From NCBI GenBank assembly GCA_023512835.1, contig CM042085.1, positions 36,348,324 through 36,412,323 of the forward strand: 64,000 bases of DNA, in the 5' to 3' direction. The notes beneath the pieces are model-generated. The model saw nothing but the letters and a program-made list of their open reading frames with translations. It made no database searches and was not told the origin of the DNA. Origin of the DNA: Taxillus chinensis. Its lineage: Eukaryota; Streptophyta; Magnoliopsida; Santalales; Loranthaceae. The position numbers and the translations under genes are program-made. This document shows, piece after piece, positions 59,009-64,000 of the stretch. Each line of letters starts with the position of its first letter. The first letter of the stretch is position 1.

Positions 59009-61560
59009 CTCCCCCTCAAGTTGAAGCATAAATGTTAATCAAGTCCAACTTGTCACAAAAATAAACCACTTGAACTCCGTTTAAAGCTTTGGTAAATATA
59101 TCAATTAATTGTTCTCCTATCTTTACATATCTCCACATGTCCTATGGAAATTAATCCAAATTAAATTTTCTCACAGATGAAATGATAATCATTTTAAATA
59201 TACTTAATTCTCTCATGAAACATATGATTTGAGGCAATATGAAGTGCAACCTACTTATCACACAACAATTTTGTTAGTACAAAAGTCACCAATTTCATTG
59301 AAGAAATGAAAGATCCATATTATCTCTCACATATACAAAACATTTGAGCAATTCCGAGTCTTTCGTGTGAAATTGGGTATGAAGAAATGACTTAAGAGAT
59401 AAAATATCCAAAATATCACGGCGATAATAACAATATCATCCATATATACAACTAAAAGCATGAGACCACTAGATGATTGTTTGTAGAACACTTAATGATC
59501 ATTCTAGCTCTTAATCAAGTTTCAATAGTCTAACTAAATTTTTTAAATCAAGCACGAAGACTCTATTTCAAACTATATAAAGATTTTCGGAAACACCATA
59601 TGTTTAGGCATAACCTTTAGCAACAAGGGCTAACGCCAACCCATTAGAATTGACCTTAGCTACGAACACTCACTTGCAACCGATACCACGTTTCCCTAAA
59701 GGTAAATGAACCAAGTCCCAAGTACCATTTTCATCTAAAGCTTACATTTCATCGAGCATTGCTTGGCGCCAATCAGGGTGAGAAAGGGATTCACAAATAG
59801 TTTTAGACACACTAGTAGAATTGAGAGAGGAAACAAAGGAACGAAAAGAAAAAGATAAACAATTGTAAGAAACGAAAGTGAAAATAGAAAAAGTACAGCT
59901 TCGTTTACCGTTGCATAAGGCAATAGGAAGTTCATCACTTAAAACGAGATCTGAGGGCAAAGAAGTAGGTATAGAACATGAATCAAGGGGACGGCACTTG
60001 GAGTACACTTGAGCAATAGAATATTTGTGAATAGCAGGAGGAACGGGGCTCGTTACAGGCGCAAAAGGTGTGATAGAATACACCAATACATTAACAACAG
60101 CAACATCCTCCCCCAATTGTGTAGGAAGTGGAGAAGACAAAAAATAAGATGTATCTTTCATAAAAGTAACATCAATAGAAATAATAAATTTGTGAAGACT
60201 AAGACAATAATATCGATATGATTTATTAGATCCTAAGCCCTTCACAAATTAGATCTAATTTATTGACATGTAGGTGAACATCACGAACAAAGCAAGTGCT
60301 ACCCAATATTTTAGAATCAATTGGAAACATGGACTCGTAGGAAAAGAAAATTTTATAAGGGATTTCAACATAAACAGATGATAGCATACAATTAATTAAA
60401 AAACATGCGGTAAAAACTGCATCAGCCAAAAGGATTTGGAACATTCATTTGAAATAAAAAGCACGTGTAGTTTCAAGGAGATGTTTGCTCTTTCGTTAGG
60501 CCACACCATTTTGAGATGGAGTATTGACACAGGAGTCTCATTAAATATGCCATGTTAAGTCATAAAATTTTGAAATAATATTTGAGTATACTCTTTTGCA
60601 TTATCACCGCATAAATGACGAATGAAAACAATAAATTGAGTTTTGATCTTAGCACAAAAAACACAAAAGATAGAAAACGGTTAGAACAATTTTTCATTAA
60701 ATACAACCAAGTGACACGAGAATAATTATTCAAAAGAAACACAAGCACGTTTATTAATTCTTGAACTAGAACTAAGGCAATGGTATTTAGCATACTGACA
60801 TGACTCAATTTAAATAAGGCACAAGACTAAATTGTAGACAAAGTTTCTTAAACGGAAAGTAACAGATGCCCCAACTTGCAATGCTCCACGAAAGGAGAAG
60901 TGACACTAGAGCAAGCAACCGATAAAGGGAATGGAATATCAAGTGTAGAGGCCCCGGTTCATGTCCTTTACTAATAATCTTCTTCGTCATAATATCCTAA
61001 AATAATCAGAAAAAAAAAAGGTAATGCAACATTTAAGATGACGAATAAGCTGACTCACATGAGAAATTAAATTAAGAGATTAGATAAATGTAAAACAGAT
61101 GTTGAAGGTAAGAGAAGAATTTGTGTAATATTACCAAACCCACGAACACAAGATAAGAACCCACCAGCTAAGATAACAGTAAATCTAAAAGTATGACACT
61201 GAAAACTAGAAAATAGACTAAAATTACCTGTCGTATGATCGTAGCACTTGAAACTAATAATCCATTGGGAAGATAAGAAAAGAAAACACGTATTCGAAGT
61301 ACATGAATTGGCAATAACAGTAACAAAGATGTAGGCTTTAAGGATTCTTGATACTTAAAAAACTTAGCAACTTCATTTGGAGAGATGAACTGATGGTGCT
61401 GAAGGATCATAAGTAAATGCACGGTGAGCTGAAGAAGCTTTCTGATTTTTATATTGAAGCTTCCAACATTCATGCTTCATATGGCCTAGTTTTTGTCAGT
61501 AATGACACACAACTCCTCCCGACTTATGTAGTCGTGCTTCAAATACTAGTGATCCTCCTC
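59009..61560 (-). pseudogene. C4: Tork-like Ty1/copia internal region, heavily decayed
   Basis: Reading the minus strand from about 61560: a CCHC knuckle (C-HY-stop-QKLGHMKHEC) near 61490; a protease-to-integrase segment resembling LFSSFQ...T.ILA.G; GAG-pre-integrase near 60990-60805 (SIASWGICYFPF.KLC); integrase with DDYSRVTWLYLM-like and SDNA-like sequence (60808-60560); CFVRDVHLHVNKLD (60300); and YRYYCLSLHKFIISIDVTF to HPDWRQAMLDEM (60245-59742). Early RT remains only as WVF and VAKGYAQTYG; the RT centre is deleted. RNase H remnants end in EQLIDIFTKAL near 59070. Many stops. Confidence 0.78.
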
Positions 61561-62987
61561 GATTTGTAGAATGATGGAATGATCGTCGAGGCTCGTAGGC
61601 ATGTTGTTGACTCACTAAAGCACTATTGGATTGACCTATGGAGGACCTACTGCGTAGAGTACCGGACCAAAAACTTCATCTTGGTATCAGGAGGCCCCGA
61701 TAGGAGATCCCACCCCGGTAAAAAGATATCGCACGGCTGCTGCATCTTGTCAGTATCGCCCGAGATCTTGAGCGAGAAGAAACGAACCGATCGATGTCAA
61801 GACGAGACGCAGCATCATAGAGGAAAATTCATCTGTGATTAACGGAAATAATTGGTACGAAAATTCAAACGTACCTTTCTTCCTCTTCCACTCCTTTTTC
61901 CAATGATTTTCTTTAAATCATTCACGCCGATTCGCCAATCCTCCTCATCTTCTTTCTTCCTCTTCGGGCGGCCATCAATTTCACTCGTCCTCATCTTCTC
62001 TTCTTCGACGGGAAAACACATGCTACTATTGTCCGATCACTTAACTGTCGCTTCGAGTCGGATACACACACGATGTCGGCCAACCTTTGTCTTATTGCGT
62101 TCTTCGCAAGCCTTCAAAGCGTGTTAGCGTGTCTCTATCTGATTTTAATTTATTTAAATTTCTTATATTGATTTAATTATTTAAAATCCATTAACACATA
62201 GCATGTTTATTTATTTAACACACACTAACACGTAACGTGTGTTAACACGAGCCTTCGAGATGTATTTGTTTAAATACATTTCATACCGATTAAATTATTT
62301 AAATTATTTATACTGGTTTATTTAATTTATCTTTTGTTTAAATTATTTATACTGATGTATTTAATTAAATGCTTTTTTGTTTAAATTATTTATATCTGAT
62401 TTATTTAATTATGTCTTTTGTTTAAATTATTTATCTTGATTTATATGTTTTAAAATCTTATTAAAACTATTTATATGTAATATTGATATGTAAAGTATTT
62501 ATTTTTATGTTTGATTTAAAAATATTTATATCTAATTATATAAATAAACTTATAAATAACTTTATTTATGTAATTACATAAAAACTTATTTTTAAGTTTA
62601 TATGTAATTAGATAAACTTATTTTAAATTTAGTCCTTAAATTAAAAATAAAATATATAATAATGAAATTAAAAATATTTAATACACAAATTATAAATTTA
62701 AAAATATTTATTTTTTCATTTGTGATGTTAATGTGTGTTCCTTTTGAGCTTGATATTGTATATCTACTCTTGAGCGCTCTTTGTGTGTAATCTTTTCCTA
62801 ATAAATTAGCTTACTTACCAATAAAAAAATTATGCTCTAGTGTCTTTTTTATGTTTGAAGTCATAGCATGCAATTCAAATCATTTATTTTGCTTACTTGA
62901 TAATTCTAATGTAATGATTTAATTTTTCTAATTTTTTCTATAATTTTTTTTTATTATTTCATGCCTAAAGTTGTATCTCACGGAGAT
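61561..62987. other. unassigned AT-rich stretch
   Basis: 61561-61850 may include C4 gag sequence, but I cannot recognise it. 61850-62130 is CT-rich with no domain call. 62130-62980 is very AT-rich and non-coding. Confidence 0.4.
62270..62460. repeat. degenerate AT-rich tandem repeat, about 3.5 units of 50-60 bp
   Basis: The unit is roughly TTTTGTTTAAATTATTTATA followed by CTGATTTATTTAATTA, repeated with substitutions and small indels. Confidence 0.6.
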
Positions 62988-64000
62988 TATAGTTATTAAA
63001 GGCGCCTAGGCGTAAACCCCAGCGGGCGCAGTTGCGCCCTTTCTTTCGAGCGACGCGATGTCGAGTGAAGTGCGCATTAGCGCACTGTTAGGCTTATCCC
63101 CGAACGCTAGGCAGCGCCTAGCCTGACGAGCGATGGCACGTCGAGCGTATATATCGAAACGAAAAAAAGAAAGAAAAGGAAGAGAGAATGCACGATCGTG
63201 CGTGCCAACGGGCCATCGACGACCTTCGAGGACCTTCGGCGACCTTCTCGACCGCCGAACCAAGTCGTCCATCGTTCTCTCTTCTCTCTCTCTCTCTTTT
63301 ATGCGGCGACCTTCCGCGACGACGCGGCTCTGCGCGACGTGATCCCGACGATGCGTGCGGGGCACCACTCTGCGATGCGTTGCACTTCTCCCGGTCGTCT
63401 CGCACGTCTGCGGCACGTGCGTCTGCAGTGTCTTGTTACGAGTCCTCTGTTTTTATTCAGTGACGTCTGCGAGAAGGGTCTGTTTGTTCTTAATTTTCAC
63501 TGTTTCTTGTAGCATCTTAATATCCAATACTCATTATTTTTGGGCTATTAGATATTATAAGTTCTGAAAATTCAAGAAGAGATCCAGGTTGGAAGTATGC
63601 AACACAAGTCAGTGGCAACAAAAATGCATTCACTTGTAATTTTTGTTCTAAGGTAACCAATGGAGGTATTTATAGAGCCAAGCAACATATAATTGGTGGG
63701 CAAAGAAATGCAAAGGCATGTCTCAAATGTCCAGATCATGTGAAACAAGAAATAAGAGATTACATGGCCAACAAAAAGACAGAGAAAGAACACATGAATA
63801 TGTTGCCTGACTTTGATGATGCTGATTTTGGTGAGGATGAAGAAAAAGCATAAATGCAAGAGATTGAAAGACAAAGTAAAAGTGTTATGAGCTTAGGAGG
63901 AAGTAACAAATCAGTCCAATCCAAATTTAAAAAAGCAAAGCAAAAGGGACCAATGAATTCATTCATTACTCCAGACCCTGAGTTGGTTGTGAAGGGAAAA
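62988..64000 (+). mobile_element. hAT transposon, 5' part, continues past window end
   Basis: The end TATAGTTATTAAAGGCGCC at 62988 closely matches the terminal repeat of the non-autonomous element at 56294. GC-rich subterminal DNA with GGCGCC/AGGCG/GCGCC motifs follows (63000-63125), unlike the AT-rich surroundings, then a transposase coding region. The 8-bp duplication cannot be tested without the other end. Confidence 0.72.
63560..64000 (+). pseudogene. hAT transposase N-terminus with BED-type zinc finger, one in-frame stop
   Basis: The frame reads SSENSRRDPGWKYATQV, then CNFC, GGIYRAKQHI, ACLKCPDHV and EIRDYMANKK, the BED zinc finger (C-x2-C ... H ... C) typical of plant hAT transposases and used to bind transposon ends. 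An acidic stretch (DFDDADFGEDEE) follows, then a TAA at 63851-63853. The same frame stays open after it (MQEIERQSKSVMSLGG, then PMNSFITPDPELVVKGK) to the window end, so it is a single stop in an otherwise continuous frame. The start is probably in an earlier exon; an acceptor-like CTATTAG lies at 63544-63550. The catalytic and dimerisation domains would be beyond the window. Confidence 0.8.

Noticed and set aside
59009..61560. upstream MPP-beta exons
   Set aside because: The minus-strand frames here match copia gag-pol motifs, not the peptidase.
61579..61842. 87-codon plus-strand ORF
   Set aside because: Antisense to the probable 5' part of C4; no domain recognised in either direction.
63006..63416. 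136-codon Arg-rich minus-strand ORF
   Set aside because: GC-rich subterminal DNA of the hAT element read antisense; composition-driven.

Overview
The window is nuclear plant DNA, most likely from a eudicot. It consists almost entirely of nested LTR retrotransposons, with the 3' end of one host gene, three DNA transposons and relics on the right. The evidence is Ty3/gypsy chromovirus proteins of Tekay/Del type, several Ty1/copia polyproteins, LTR junctions with 5-bp target-site duplications (TSDs), initiator-Met primer binding sites, and split exons of a plant mitochondrial processing peptidase beta subunit. I see no bacterial operon, CRISPR array, rRNA or tRNA gene.

Layout. 1-5234: SIRE-like copia element on the minus strand (C1), with an env-like/plant-transposon ORF and pol. 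5235-7374: the 3' part of another minus-strand retroelement (LTR-D2 plus 3' internal sequence). 7375-7471 and 38721-39299: two halves of a second SIRE-like copia (C2), split by the gypsy element G1 (7472-38720, plus strand). G1 was itself hit four times, each hit with a matching TSD: G2, a full-length gypsy element, in gag/pro (11741-20702, CCACT); a solo LTR-C in RNase H (22367-24714, TGAAG); a solo LTR-D1 between RNase H and integrase (25029-26537, GTTAT); and G3, a deleted minus-strand relative of G2, in the 3' LTR (29803-37993, AGACC). 39300-49536: copia C3, plus strand, 5'-truncated. Its 3' LTR is split by solo LTR-E (43941-49105, CCTTA), which contains an LTR-C copy, which in turn contains a truncated LTR-B that ends in a scrambled junction.

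49537-53100 is relic LTR and AT-rich intergenic DNA with a Tourist-like MITE (50824-51234). 53100-56057 holds the last three exons of an MPP-beta gene on the minus strand, with clean phase-0 splice junctions. Its next upstream intron (or truncated upstream side) carries a non-autonomous hAT element (56294-57095, 8-bp TSD), an interrupted segmental duplication (57600-58775) and a decayed Tork-like copia (C4, 58778-61560). From 62988 an apparently longer hAT element with matching terminal sequence begins, with a BED-finger transposase running off the window.

How the parts relate. LTR families A, B, C and E share the start TGTAARGACC, the end GGGGCRTRACA and a conserved GCTCACCCCTC block, so they are branches of one chromovirus lineage. 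LTR-B, LTR-C and the otherwise unrelated LTR-D1 also share one promoter module: hairpins built from CACGTG or CACGCC, a near-palindrome with an ACGT core, and then a TATA box. Every family also keeps a likely 5'-leader intron. No retrotransposon ORF is intact. Many breaks are small indels, and differences between LTR pairs cluster at CAG/CTG sites, so part of the damage may be base-calling error at methylated CHG sites rather than real mutation.
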